Assembly (NCBI RefSeq): GCF_900105905.1
Contig: NZ_FNSV01000005.1
Location: forward strand, 2,046,001 to 2,110,000
Reading direction: 5' to 3'
DNA from: Rhodococcus koreensis
Lineage (GTDB): Bacteria; Actinomycetota; Actinomycetes; Mycobacteriales; Mycobacteriaceae
Length of the DNA stretch: 64,000 nt
This document shows positions 53,046-61,372 of this stretch, piece after piece (position 1 is the first letter of the stretch; every line of letters begins with the position of its first letter). The position numbers and the translations under genes were made by a program. The notes under the pieces are model-generated. The model was not told where the DNA came from and ran no database searches. It was given only the letters and a program-made list of their open reading frames with translations.

Positions 53046-53563
53046 GCGAGAAGTCGCCCAGCGCAGCCGCCCGGAGCCTGTCCGACCGGCAGCGACTCGA
53101 CACCCCGCGCGGCACCCGCCGCTTCCGGGTCACGTATGACGTGGAGGCCGTCGGCCGGGCCAGCGAGAACTTCGCCCGGTTCCTCGGCACGGGCCGCTAC
53201 CTGATGATCCAGACGGTGATCGTGATCGTCTGGATCATCATCAACGTCTTCGCCGTCCGCCTGCAGTGGGATCCCTACCCGTTCATCCTCCTCAACCTGG
53301 CATTCTCCACCCAGGCCGCCTACGCGGCGCCGCTCATCCTGCTGGCACAGAACCGCCAGGAGAACCGCGACCGCGTCTCCCTCGAGGAGGACCGCTCCCG
53401 CGCCGAGCAGACGAAAGCGGACACCGAATTCCTCGCCCGGGAACTGGCCGCGCTGCGCATCGCGATCGGCGAGGTGGCCACCCGCGATTACCTGCGGCGC
53501 GAACTCGACGAGATCAGGACGCTGCTGGCCGACGAGGAAGACACGCGCACCCGGCGGAAGTGA
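53042..53563 (+). CDS. DUF1003 membrane protein
   Basis: 173 residues from the ATG overlapping the MgtE-N gene stop. Two hydrophobic helices ('YLMIQTVIVIVWIIINVFAV' and 'ILLNLAFSTQAAYAAPLILL') are separated by 'RLQWDPYPF', the DUF1003 signature. The C-terminal 60 residues are charged and likely coiled coil ('RQENRDRVSLEEDRSRAEQT'). The M. tuberculosis counterpart is Rv1231c. Function unknown; coupling to the CBS/MgtE-N protein suggests a shared complex. Confidence 0.86.
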   Translation: MSEKSPSAAARSLSDRQRLDTPRGTRRFRVTYDVEAVGRASENFARFLGTGRYLMIQTVIVIVWIIINVFAVRLQWDPYPFILLNLAFSTQAAYAAPLILLAQNRQENRDRVSLEEDRSRAEQTKADTEFLARELAALRIAIGEVATRDYLRRELDEIRTLLADEEDTRTRRK

Positions 53564-53608
53564 CGCCGGCGAATCCCCCCAAACTCCGGCACGGCCAATC
53601 ACGGATAT

Positions 53609-53623
53609 GTAACGTCAGTCACA
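53609..53623 (+). promoter_or_regulatory. Putative MtrA-type direct-repeat site
   Basis: GTAACGTCAGTCACA contains two related hexamers (GTAACG, GTCACA) with a three-base gap, matching the spacing of MtrA sites in actinobacteria. It is 56 bp upstream of a lytic transglycosylase start, the sort of gene MtrA controls. Confidence 0.4.
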
Positions 53624-53678
53624 TCTTCTCGGATGTATGCGGTGTGCACAGACGAAGAGCACCGCAGGGGGTGATCGA

Positions 53679-54863
53679 GTGCGGATACGTGGACTGTTGA
53701 CGGTGACTGCCCTGACCGTGGGCGCAGTTGCCACCCTCGGGTCCTCGACCGGCGGTTCCGCGATCAGCGGCGCATCCGTGAGCGCCACCGCCTACTCGTC
53801 CACCGGTGCGGCGACCGCCCTCGCAGCGTCGTCGGTCACGCCGGGAAGCACTCCACCCGCCTCGTACCTCCCGCCCGCGGGAATCGTGGCTCCCACAGCG
53901 CGGGTCGCGCGATCGCAGCGGGCCGCGCCCCCGCCGCCCGCCCCGGCACCCGCCGTGACAAATCCCACATCTCCCCTATCTTCTACGTCGCCGTCCGGCA
54001 CCGGTCTCATCGCCGCACCGGTGATTTTGAGCGCTCTGGGCATCCCCGAGATCGTGCTCAACGCGTACCGGTCCGCGGAACTCGAGATGATGGCGGAGTC
54101 CCCCAAGTGCGGTCTGCCGTGGCATCTGCTGGCCGGCATCGGCCGCATCGAATCGGGGCACGCCGGCGGCGGCCGGACCGACTCGGTGGGCACCACGATC
54201 ACCCCGATCCTGGGTCCGGTTCTCGACGGCAGGCTGGCGGGCAACGAGATCATCCGTGACACCGACCGCGGCGCCACGGACGGCGACCCCGCGCACGATC
54301 GCGCCGTCGGACCGATGCAGTTCATTCCGTCCACGTGGGCCAAGTACGCGTCGGACGGCAACGCCGACGGCGTGGCCGATCCCAACAACGTGTTCGACGC
54401 GACGCTGGCGGCGGCCCGGTACCTCTGCTCGGGCGGTCTCGACCTCCGCGATCCGCTCCAGGAGACCCGCGCGGTCCTGCGCTACAACAACTCGGCCGCA
54501 TACGCCGCCAACGTCATCACCTGGTCGAACGCGTACAGGAACGGGGGAACTCCGACGCCGGGCCAGCTGGCGGAGTCGGCCTCGCCGTCGCCCGGACGGG
54601 TCGCCGACGCTGCCGCTGCCGCATCGGACCTCCCCCGCGATCTCGCGACCACCCCGCAGCCGTCGACGGGCGGTGCCGCTGCCCCCACGACGCCCGCTCC
54701 GGCACCGCCGATTCCCGGGCTCCCGCCGCTGCCACAACTGCCTTGTCTGTTCTTCTGCCCGCCCGCCGATCCGTCGGCTCCCGCGGCCGCCGTGCCCGAC
54801 CCGGGCGCCCCCGCTCCGGTCGCGCCCCCGGCCACCGCTCCGGCTGTCACCGCTCCCCGGTAA
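53679..54863 (+). CDS. Secreted lytic transglycosylase (SLT-like), Pro/Ala-rich
   Basis: The GTG at 53679 follows AGGGGG, giving 394 residues. A signal-type hydrophobic N-terminus ('LLTVTALTVGAVATLGS') is followed by a Pro/Ala/Ser linker to about residue 115. The lytic domain (about 125-285) has the catalytic Glu in 'LLAGIGRIESGHAGGGRTDS', then 'DRAVGPMQFIPSTWAKYASD', 'GVADPNNVFDATLAAARYL' and 'AVLRYNNSAAYA'. A long Pro-rich C-terminal tail follows (about 100 residues), perhaps for wall association. It corresponds to the Rv1230c position and is a paralogue of the next gene. Confidence 0.88.
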   Translation: MRIRGLLTVTALTVGAVATLGSSTGGSAISGASVSATAYSSTGAATALAASSVTPGSTPPASYLPPAGIVAPTARVARSQRAAPPPPAPAPAVTNPTSPLSSTSPSGTGLIAAPVILSALGIPEIVLNAYRSAELEMMAESPKCGLPWHLLAGIGRIESGHAGGGRTDSVGTTITPILGPVLDGRLAGNEIIRDTDRGATDGDPAHDRAVGPMQFIPSTWAKYASDGNADGVADPNNVFDATLAAARYLCSGGLDLRDPLQETRAVLRYNNSAAYAANVITWSNAYRNGGTPTPGQLAESASPSPGRVADAAAAASDLPRDLATTPQPSTGGAAAPTTPAPAPPIPGLPPLPQLPCLFFCPPADPSAPAAAVPDPGAPAPVAPPATAPAVTAPR

Positions 54864-54877
54864 TCACCCCGCGTCCG

Positions 54878-54909
54878 CCGCGCGCCCTGCCATCTCGCAG
54901 GGCGCGCGG
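54878..54909 (+). terminator. Hairpin terminator after the first transglycosylase
   Basis: CCGCGCGCCCTGC pairs perfectly with GCAGGGCGCGCGG around a six-base loop, 15 bp after the stop. No T-tract. Confidence 0.75.
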
Positions 54910-55155
54910 TGACGCGTGTGGGTCGCCGGGTTCGTGTGCTGTCGACCCGCTCACTCTTCATCGGCCGACCACGCTGCGTCCTGGCGTGACCTTGCCGTGT
55001 TCGTTACCCTCGCTCACGTGCGCTCCGAGTAACGGAACCCTCCGATACAAGTCCGTTTGATCACGGTTGAATAACGGAAAGATATCGAATCAGGTAGCCT
55101 CGATCCGGTCAGTTGAACGGAACACCCCAAGACGGGGGTCGCAGGAGGCAATCGA
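54910..55155. other. Intergenic region between the two transglycosylases
   Basis: Nothing coding is visible. A small hairpin (ACCCC at 55124 with GGGGGT ending 55139) abuts the AGGAGG ribosome site of the second transglycosylase. An AT-richer stretch near 55060-55100 probably holds the promoter. I looked for a c-di-AMP riboswitch and did not find its conserved core. Confidence 0.4.
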
Positions 55156-56034
55156 GTGGGTCGGCACAACAAGAAGACGGATTCCCATATCCGCCGCAAT
55201 TCGGTCATCGCGCTTACCGGACTCGTCCCCATCGGACTGATCACCGCAGCCAACACGGCCGGCGCCGCACCCAAGGTCCCGTTCCTGTCCACGAGTTCCT
55301 CGTCGGAGGTCGCCGACGTCGCCCAGGAGGCGACCGACACCGCACCCGAGGCCGCAGAAGCCGTCACCCCCGTCGCGGAGACCGCCGCCGAGTCCGCACC
55401 CGCGGTCGAGGCAGCGTCCGCGCCGCCGGCACTCGCACCCGTCCAGGCCACGCCGCCGCTCCCGACGAGCATCGCGCAGGGCGCACTCGGCATCCCCGCC
55501 GTCAACGTCGCGGCCTACCAGAACGCCGAACGCATTCTCGCGGTCGAGCAGCCGGGTTGCGGCATGTACTGGACGCTCATCGCCGGGATCGGCCGCGTCG
55601 AGTCCACCCACGCCTACGACGGCAAGACCGACGACAAGGGCAACATGCTCAACCCCGTCCTCGGCCCGGTCCTCGACGGCAGCCTCGGCGGCAACGCCGT
55701 CATCCGCGACACCGACGGCGGCAAGCTGGACGGCGACACCAACTACGACCGCGCCGTCGGCCCCACCCAGTTCCTGCCCGAGACCTGGAACCGCTACGCG
55801 GGCGACGGCAACGGCGACGGCGTCGCCGACCCGCAGAACGTCTTCGACTCCGCACTGACCACCGGAAAGTACCTGTGCGACGGCGGATTGAACGTCAAGG
55901 ATCCGATTCAGGCGGCGAAGGCCGTGCACCGGTACAACAACTCCGCCGCCTACGTGGCCAACGTGCTCGCATGGTCCGCCGGCTACTCCAGCGGGATCAT
56001 CCCGGCGGCTGCGGACCTGCCGCGCATCCACTGA
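55156..56034 (+). CDS. Secreted lytic transglycosylase (SLT-like), second tandem copy
   Basis: 292 residues from a GTG, AGGAGG nine bases upstream. The signal segment 'SVIALTGLVPIGLITAANTA' ends in 'AGAAPK'. An Ala/Glu/Pro-rich linker (about 45-105) leads to the same catalytic domain as the previous gene: 'LIAGIGRVESTHAYDGKTDD', 'DRAVGPTQFLPETWNRYAGD', 'GVADPQNVFDSALTTGKYLC' and 'AVHRYNNSAAYVANVLAWSA'. It lacks the Pro-rich C-terminal tail of its neighbour. The linkers also differ (Glu-rich here), so the pair probably act at different wall sites. Cleavage of peptidoglycan glycan strands is expected. Confidence 0.88.
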   Translation: MGRHNKKTDSHIRRNSVIALTGLVPIGLITAANTAGAAPKVPFLSTSSSSEVADVAQEATDTAPEAAEAVTPVAETAAESAPAVEAASAPPALAPVQATPPLPTSIAQGALGIPAVNVAAYQNAERILAVEQPGCGMYWTLIAGIGRVESTHAYDGKTDDKGNMLNPVLGPVLDGSLGGNAVIRDTDGGKLDGDTNYDRAVGPTQFLPETWNRYAGDGNGDGVADPQNVFDSALTTGKYLCDGGLNVKDPIQAAKAVHRYNNSAAYVANVLAWSAGYSSGIIPAAADLPRIH

Positions 56035-56057
56035 GCGCACATCCTTACCATTGAGTC

Positions 56058-57194
56058 ATGCCAGTCCTGAGCGAGTCCGCTGTACGTAGCGCCCTGGCGC
56101 GCGTCCAGGATCCCGAGATCCGGAAACCGATCACCGAACTCGGGATGGTCAAGAGCATCGACATCGCGGCCGATGACAGCGTCGACATCGCGATCTACCT
56201 GACCACCGCGGGCTGCCCGATGCGGACCGAGATCAGCGACCGTGTCACCAAGGCCGTGGCGGACGTCCCCGGCGTCGGTGCGATCCGCGTCGAACTCGAC
56301 GTGATGAGCGACGAGCAGCGCACCGAACTCCGCAAGTCGTTGCGCGGAGACTCGGCCGAGCCCGTCATCCCGTTCGCCCAGCCCGGTTCCCTCACCCGCG
56401 TCTACGCGGTCGCGTCCGGCAAGGGCGGCGTCGGCAAGTCCAGTGTCACCGTCAACCTGGCCGCCGCACTGGCCGCCCGCGGACTGTCGGTGGGTGTGCT
56501 CGACGCCGACATCTACGGACATTCCGTTCCCCGCATGCTCGGCACCGACGCCAAGCCCACGCAGGTCGAACGCATGATCATGCCGCCCGTCGCGCACGAC
56601 GTGAAGATGATCTCCATCGCCCAGTTCACTCAGGGCAACACCCCGGTCGTGTGGCGTGGACCGATGCTGCACCGCGCGCTGCAGCAATTCCTCGCCGACG
56701 TCTTCTGGGGCGATCTCGACGTTCTGCTGCTCGATCTGCCGCCGGGAACCGGCGACGTCGCCATCTCCGTCGCGCAACTGATCCCCGGCGCGGAGATCCT
56801 CGTCGTCACCACCCCGCAGCAGGCCGCTGCCGAGGTGGCCGAGCGCGCCGGTGCCATCGCCCTGCAGACCCGTCAGCGCATCGTCGGCGTCGTCGAGAAC
56901 ATGTCGTGGATGGATATGCCCGACGGCAGCCGGATGGACATCTTCGGTTCCGGCGGCGGTCAGGCCGTCGCCGACCGCCTCACGAAGGCGGTGGGCGCGA
57001 AGGTGCCGCTGCTCGGACAGATCCCGCTCGAGCAGGCTGTCCGGGAGGGCGGCGACGGCGGCGTCCCCATCGTCCTCGGCCAGCCGGATTCGCCGGCCGC
57101 GACGGCACTCCGCGACATCGCGGACAAGTTGGCCGTCCGCAAGCGCGGGCTCGCCGGAATGTCGCTGGGGATCGACACCACCCGGCACCTCTAG
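56058..57194 (+). CDS. mrp: Mrp/ApbC-type P-loop ATPase
   Basis: 378 residues. The N-terminal 90 residues are a MIP18/DUF59 domain ('LARVQDPEIRKPITELGMV', 'AGCPMRTEIS'). Then comes the deviant Walker A 'ASGKGGVGKSSVTVNLAAAL' and 'LDADIYGHSVPRMLG', with 'LLLDLPPGTGDVAIS' as Walker B. Mrp proteins are thought to carry Fe-S clusters between proteins. The C-terminal CxxC that usually binds the cluster is absent: the segment reads 'ENMSWMDMPDGSRMDIFG' with no Cys. I recall the same in mycobacterial Rv1229c. A long hairpin follows. Confidence 0.9.
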   Translation: MPVLSESAVRSALARVQDPEIRKPITELGMVKSIDIAADDSVDIAIYLTTAGCPMRTEISDRVTKAVADVPGVGAIRVELDVMSDEQRTELRKSLRGDSAEPVIPFAQPGSLTRVYAVASGKGGVGKSSVTVNLAAALAARGLSVGVLDADIYGHSVPRMLGTDAKPTQVERMIMPPVAHDVKMISIAQFTQGNTPVVWRGPMLHRALQQFLADVFWGDLDVLLLDLPPGTGDVAISVAQLIPGAEILVVTTPQQAAAEVAERAGAIALQTRQRIVGVVENMSWMDMPDGSRMDIFGSGGGQAVADRLTKAVGAKVPLLGQIPLEQAVREGGDGGVPIVLGQPDSPAATALRDIADKLAVRKRGLAGMSLGIDTTRHL

Positions 57195-57203
57195 GCACTC
57201 CGT

Positions 57204-57251
57204 GCTCGTGCGCCTTTCCGGTTGCTCCAGCGACCACAAAGGCGCACGAGC
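57204..57251. terminator. Bidirectional terminator between mrp and tatB
   Basis: GCTCGTGCGCCTTT pairs perfectly with AAAGGCGCACGAGC around a 20-base loop that itself contains a six-base stem. The genes on both sides converge on it. Confidence 0.85.
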
Positions 57252-57260
57252 CCGAGGGGC

Positions 57261-57692
57261 CTACGTGGCGTCGAGGTCGATCGGGGGGCGCTCGCCCGCC
57301 ACGAGCGGCTTGTTCTGCGGAGCAGTGGGCGTCGACGGATCGGCGCTGACGGCCTTCGTTCCCGGATTCGACTTGTCGAACGACACCGAACTCGGCTTGT
57401 CGAAGTTTCCGGTGAGAATCGAATCGTCACCGTCGAGAAGGTGTTTGGTGATGACCGCACGCGGCGTCATTCCGCGGAGCTGATTGAGATCCGCCAGCGG
57501 TTTGCGGAGATCTTCGAACTCCGGGCCGAGTTCGTCCTTGAGTTGCTGGCTGGCGCCGCTCGCATACTCACGGACCTGCCTCAATGACTTCGTAACCCAG
57601 CTGATCGCACCCGGAAGCCGCTCGGGTCCCAAGATGACCAGAGCCGCGACGAGGAGGACCATGAACTCGCCCCAACCAATGTTGCCGAACAC
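57261..57692 (-). CDS. tatB: Sec-independent protein translocase TatB
   Basis: 143 residues from a GTG. The single N-terminal helix ('[20 protein letters not shown]') ends in 'GPERLPGA', the TatB signature, followed by an amphipathic helix ('[20 protein letters not shown]'). The tail is polar and variable. TatB receives twin-arginine substrates, such as the amidase-like lipoprotein at 2584. It is last in the sigE-rseA-htrA-tatB series, as in M. tuberculosis Rv1221-Rv1224. Confidence 0.93.
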   Translation of the reverse strand: MFGNIGWGEFMVLLVAALVILGPERLPGAISWVTKSLRQVREYASGASQQLKDELGPEFEDLRKPLADLNQLRGMTPRAVITKHLLDGDDSILTGNFDKPSSVSFDKSNPGTKAVSADPSTPTAPQNKPLVAGERPPIDLDAT

Positions 57693-57761
57693 GTGGTCAG
57701 CCTACTGTGCGGTGTGGGTGCATGCCCAGGTGGCGGAGCGATTTCACAGCAACCTCTCGAG

Positions 57762-59282
57762 TCAGTCGGAGGCCGGGGTCACGTCGACATCGACGAGCCG
57801 GCCCTCGCGAATCAGCTGAACCCGGACGGGCTCGCCGATTTTCTGCAGGTTGACGGCGACGACCAACTCGTCGGCGCTCGTGACCGTGCGGTCGCCGACC
57901 TTGACGATGACGTCGTTCTCGACGATGCCCGCCCGCGCGGCCGGGCTGTCCGAGCGGACGTTGGCCACCTGAGCTCCGCTGGTGTTGTCGTTGACGACGG
58001 TGCGGGCGTTGACGCCGATGTCCGGGTGATGCATCTGCCCGTCCCGGATGAGGGTCTGAGCGACCGTGGTGACGTCGTCGATGGGAATCGCGAAGCCGAG
58101 ACCCACCGAGCCACCGGATTCGCTGAGCATGGCGGTGTTGATGCCGATCACCCGGCCGGTGTCGTCGACGAGCGCGCCGCCCGAGTTGCCGTGGTTGATG
58201 GCGGCGTCCGTCTGGACGGCGTCGATGACGGCATTCGTGTCGGAGCCCTCGCCGGACAGTCGCATCGGGCGGTGCAGGGCACTGACGATGCCTCGGGTGA
58301 CGGTCTTGCTGAGTCCGAGGGGCGAACCGACGGCGACGACGTCCTCACCGACCTGCACGTCCCCGGACCTGCCGAGTTCTGCGACCGTCAGATTGTCGGC
58401 GGAGACCTTGAGCACGGCCAGGTCGGTCTTGATGTCGCGACCGACGATCTGGGCGTCGGCCTTGGTTCCGTCGGAGAAGATCACCTGGATCTTGCCGCCG
58501 TCGGGGGCGGTGGCGGCGGCGGAGATGACGTGATTGTTGGTGACGATGTAACCGGCGCCGTCGATGACGACACCCGAACCGGTACTGCCCTGGTCACCGA
58601 CCGCCACCTGGATGGACACGACGGAGGGCAGGACGGCGTCCGCGACCTGCGCGACGGGCGACTGGCCGAGGTCCTCGTCGCCGCCCTGGACGAGGGTGAC
58701 GCTGTCACTGGTCAGCGAGCTGCGATCGGCGGTGATCACTGCGGCGAGCAGGCCACCGACCAGACCGATCGCGAGCGCGATTCCGCCCAGCGCGGCGAGC
58801 GCTTTCGGCGCCACCTTGCCGCCGAACAGGACCTCTCGGGCGCTGAGAGCGGGGGCGGGCGGTCGCGAGTGTTCCGTGGCGTGCAACGCCGGGGAGCCGA
58901 GTTCGACACCCGCTGCGGGGTCGCGCCACGGGTCCGCAGGCGGGGCCTCGATTGCCGGGGCGGCGGCCTTGCGGTGGGGATCGCGTTGAATGGTGTCGAC
59001 CTCGCCGTCCGGGCGGCCGAACGCCTCCGCCAGCACGGGGTCGGGTGCACCGACCTTCATCGAGGGTTCGCTCTCACGCCGGGTATCCGACGGAGCGAAG
59101 GAACCGGTGACGCCACCCGGTCGGCCGAATGCGCGGCTGGACGCCGCATCGATCCGCGGCCGGTAGACGGGCCTCGGATCGAGCCGTGGGGCGTCCGCCG
59201 GACGCAGCGTGCCCGACTCGTCCGCCACGGGACCGTCGGGCACCGTCGCGTCGGAACCCGGAGTCTTGTAATCCGCCGTCAC
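57762..59282 (-). CDS. htrA: HtrA/DegP-like serine protease
   Basis: 506 residues from a GTG. About 155 cytoplasmic, Pro/Arg-rich residues precede one membrane helix ('ALAALGGIALAIGLVGGLLA'). The extracellular trypsin-like domain has His in 'YIVTNNHVISA', Asp in 'DIKTDLAVLKV' and Ser in 'INHGNSGGALVDD', so the catalytic triad is whole. A PDZ domain ends the chain ('RAGIVENDVIVKVGDRTVTS'). In mycobacteria the neighbouring htrA is essential and tied to the SigE envelope-stress response. It lies between rseA and tatB on the same strand. Confidence 0.92.
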   Translation of the reverse strand: MTADYKTPGSDATVPDGPVADESGTLRPADAPRLDPRPVYRPRIDAASSRAFGRPGGVTGSFAPSDTRRESEPSMKVGAPDPVLAEAFGRPDGEVDTIQRDPHRKAAAPAIEAPPADPWRDPAAGVELGSPALHATEHSRPPAPALSAREVLFGGKVAPKALAALGGIALAIGLVGGLLAAVITADRSSLTSDSVTLVQGGDEDLGQSPVAQVADAVLPSVVSIQVAVGDQGSTGSGVVIDGAGYIVTNNHVISAAATAPDGGKIQVIFSDGTKADAQIVGRDIKTDLAVLKVSADNLTVAELGRSGDVQVGEDVVAVGSPLGLSKTVTRGIVSALHRPMRLSGEGSDTNAVIDAVQTDAAINHGNSGGALVDDTGRVIGINTAMLSESGGSVGLGFAIPIDDVTTVAQTLIRDGQMHHPDIGVNARTVVNDNTSGAQVANVRSDSPAARAGIVENDVIVKVGDRTVTSADELVVAVNLQKIGEPVRVQLIREGRLVDVDVTPASD

Positions 59283-59376
59283 GCTGTCGTGTCCCCCTCG
59301 TGTGCGTCAGTCACGCGCCCCAGTATCACCGATGCCCCGCCGGGCGCGGACACCGCCGTCGTCGGTCCGGCTGCGC

Positions 59377-59739
59377 TCAACGGCGCCAACGCCGGGACCA
59401 GATCCGGCTGGTGATCGAGTACTCGCTCGTGACCGGCGAATCCGGGGTGTGGGAGTCGAACGGGGACTTGTCGGAGGGCTCGCCCTGGTTGCAGCTGGGG
59501 ATCTGACTCAGCAGACCCAGCAGACCCGAGGGCATCGCGACGTCACCGCTGCGACGCAGAGCACGCCGCGCCTGCTGCTGGGAGTCGACCTCGAACGCAC
59601 ACTCGGCGCAGATCGACAGGTGGTGGGCGGCGCGCAGATAAGCGGACATGCGGAGTTCACCGTCGACGAAGGCGGCGATCGCCTCACTCGCCAAGTGTTC
59701 GGTGGAGCCAAACTGGCGAGGTACACGCCCCTGCGTCAT
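59377..59739 (-). CDS. rseA: Anti-sigma factor RseA (zinc-binding ZAS type)
   Basis: 120 residues from the ATG at 59739, with AGGAGG six bases upstream. The ZAS motif is present: His in 'RAAHHLSICAECAFEVDSQQ' with CxxC three residues on. 'AIAAFVDGELRMSAYLRAA' is the conserved start of such anti-sigma factors. There is no membrane helix, so it is a cytoplasmic sequesterer of the upstream SigE. Zinc or thiol oxidation probably triggers release, and in mycobacteria phosphorylation and ClpC1P2 degradation also act. It follows sigE by 16 bp. Confidence 0.9.
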   Translation of the reverse strand: MTQGRVPRQFGSTEHLASEAIAAFVDGELRMSAYLRAAHHLSICAECAFEVDSQQQARRALRRSGDVAMPSGLLGLLSQIPSCNQGEPSDKSPFDSHTPDSPVTSEYSITSRIWSRRWRR

Positions 59740-59755
59740 TCGTCCCTCCTGGTAA

Positions 59756-60388
59756 CTACCCGACGCCGATCTGATCGGAGTCAACCTTTCCGTTCACAGC
59801 CAGATGCTCACGCAGAGCCTGCCTGCCGCGGTGGATGCGGCTACGCACGGTTCCGAGCTTCACACCCAGTGTGGCACCGATCTCCTCGTAGGACAGTCCT
59901 TCGATGTCACACAGCACGACCGCGGCGCGGAACTCCGGGGCCAGCGAATCGAGCGCTGCCTGCAGATCGGCGTCCAGGCGGGCGTCGTGGTAAATCTCCT
60001 CGGGGTTCGGCCCGTCGGCCGGGACCCGATCGTAGTCCTCGGGGAGCGCTTCCATGCGGATGCGGTTCCGGCGGCGGACCATGTCGAGGAAGAGGTTGGT
60101 GGTGATGCGGTGCAACCAGCCCTCGAACGTGCCGGGCTGGTAGTCGGACAGGGATCGGAACACCCGGATGAATGTGTCCTGGGTGAGATCCTCGGCGTCC
60201 TGCGCGTCGCCCGACAGCCGGTAGGCCAGCCGGTAGACTCGGTCGCCGTGCTCGCGGACGAGTTCGTCCCACGACGGCATGGCGGATTTCTCGCCTGTGG
60301 CATCGAACACAGCGGTGCCCGTCAGCTCGGCGTCCGACAGCTGCTCGTCGGTGTTTCTCTCGTCTGGAGCCATCGTGTGGTTGCTCAT
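59756..60388 (-). CDS. sigE: ECF RNA polymerase sigma factor SigE
   Basis: 210 residues from the ATG at 60388 (a second ATG five codons on is possible). Sigma region 2: '[20 protein letters not shown]' and '[20 protein letters not shown]'; region 4: '[20 protein letters not shown]' and '[20 protein letters not shown]'. The acidic N-terminal 35 residues are typical of SigE. It heads the envelope-stress cluster. A GGAAC/GTT promoter lies about 60-85 bp upstream, which would allow ECF-dependent autoregulation. Confidence 0.93.
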   Translation of the reverse strand: MSNHTMAPDERNTDEQLSDAELTGTAVFDATGEKSAMPSWDELVREHGDRVYRLAYRLSGDAQDAEDLTQDTFIRVFRSLSDYQPGTFEGWLHRITTNLFLDMVRRRNRIRMEALPEDYDRVPADGPNPEEIYHDARLDADLQAALDSLAPEFRAAVVLCDIEGLSYEEIGATLGVKLGTVRSRIHRGRQALREHLAVNGKVDSDQIGVG

Positions 60389-60446
60389 CGAGTTAAGTGG
60401 ATCCTCCTACTCAGGACCGCAGATCACTGGACGTGGTATAGGCGTC

Positions 60447-60472
60447 AACTCCCGGGAGCCGGGATTTGTTCC
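60447..60472 (-). promoter_or_regulatory. Putative ECF sigma promoter of sigE
   Basis: On the minus strand GGAAC (60472-60468) and GTT (60449-60447) are separated by 18 bases, the pattern of SigE/SigH-type promoters in mycobacteria. It would start transcription about 50 nt before sigE. Confidence 0.5.
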
Positions 60473-60672
60473 CGGGCTCTCGGACTTTTCCTCCGTCGTC
60501 GTGATCTCCCCGCCGGGCGGTCTTCGGATCTGGCGTTGGGCTTACTCTTTCCCACCCCGATATGTGTGCGGTGTGAGCAAGCTGAGGTATTCCTGAGAAT
60601 CGCGCCGCGCCGGGTCACGGCATTGTTGTCGAGCGCGCCTCGCAGCGGCGATGACGAGACCCCGATAACCTC

Positions 60673-61311
60673 ATGTGCGTGCAGACAAACGCCGAACGGA
60701 TACTCACCCACGCAGAAGGGGCTGTCCGTGAAGACGAGGCCCTCGGTGCGGCCAGGGAGCGGGCGGACGACCTCGGTGCCGAACCGGTACCTCCCGCGGT
60801 CGGTGCTGCGCTCGCCCTGTTTGCCCGCATGCTGGACGCCAAGACTGTCGTCGAGGTCGGCACCGGCGCGGGTGTGAGCAGCCTGTGGCTGCTCCGGGGC
60901 ATGCGCGAGGACGGCGTCCTCACCACCATCGACAGTGAACCCGAGCACCAGCGGGCCGCCAAGCTGTCGTTCCGGACCAACGACATCGCACCCGCCCGGA
61001 CGAGGCTGATCAACGGCCGGGCACTCGACGTCCTGCCGCGACTCGCCGACGGGGCGTACGACCTGGTGTTCGTCGACAGTGCACCGGTCGACCACCCGCA
61101 CTACGTCCGCGAAGGAGTTCGGCTGCTGCGCCCGGGCGGCGCGATCGTGCTGCACAACGCGCTGCACGGGGGCCGGGTCGTCGACCCGAGCCAGCGGGAC
61201 GCCGCGACCGTCGCCGTCCGCGAGGCCGCCAAGGCGCTTGCCGAGGACGACAAGCTGATCCGGGTGTTGCTGCCGATCGGCGACGGCCTGCTCTGCGCGT
61301 CCAAGCTCTGA
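60673..61311 (+). CDS. O-methyltransferase (class I SAM-dependent)
   Basis: 212 residues. The SAM-binding loop '[19 protein letters not shown]' and '[19 protein letters not shown]' are those of the small O-methyltransferase family (catechol-OMT-like). '[20 protein letters not shown]' holds the metal-binding Asp and '[18 protein letters not shown]' the next motif, with Asn-Ala where Asp-Asn is usual. It corresponds to Rv1220c, also divergent from sigE. Substrate unknown. A Cys is the second residue, which is rare. Confidence 0.87.
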   Translation: MCVQTNAERILTHAEGAVREDEALGAARERADDLGAEPVPPAVGAALALFARMLDAKTVVEVGTGAGVSSLWLLRGMREDGVLTTIDSEPEHQRAAKLSFRTNDIAPARTRLINGRALDVLPRLADGAYDLVFVDSAPVDHPHYVREGVRLLRPGGAIVLHNALHGGRVVDPSQRDAATVAVREAAKALAEDDKLIRVLLPIGDGLLCASKL

Positions 61312-61349
61312 GCGGCGTCCCCGGCTCAGAAACCGTCCCCACTCCGAGA

Positions 61350-61365
61350 GCCCCGTTTCCGGGGC
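61350..61365. terminator. Bidirectional hairpin between the methyltransferase and glgC
   Basis: GCCCCGTTTCCGGGGC: six-base perfect stem with a four-base loop, between two convergent genes (38 bp after one stop, 7 bp after the other). Confidence 0.65.
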
Positions 61366-61372
61366 CCTCCCG

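Noticed and set aside
54910..55155. Possible c-di-AMP riboswitch before a wall hydrolase, as seen in other actinobacteria
   Set aside because: The conserved core could not be found; only a small GC hairpin next to the ribosome site is visible.
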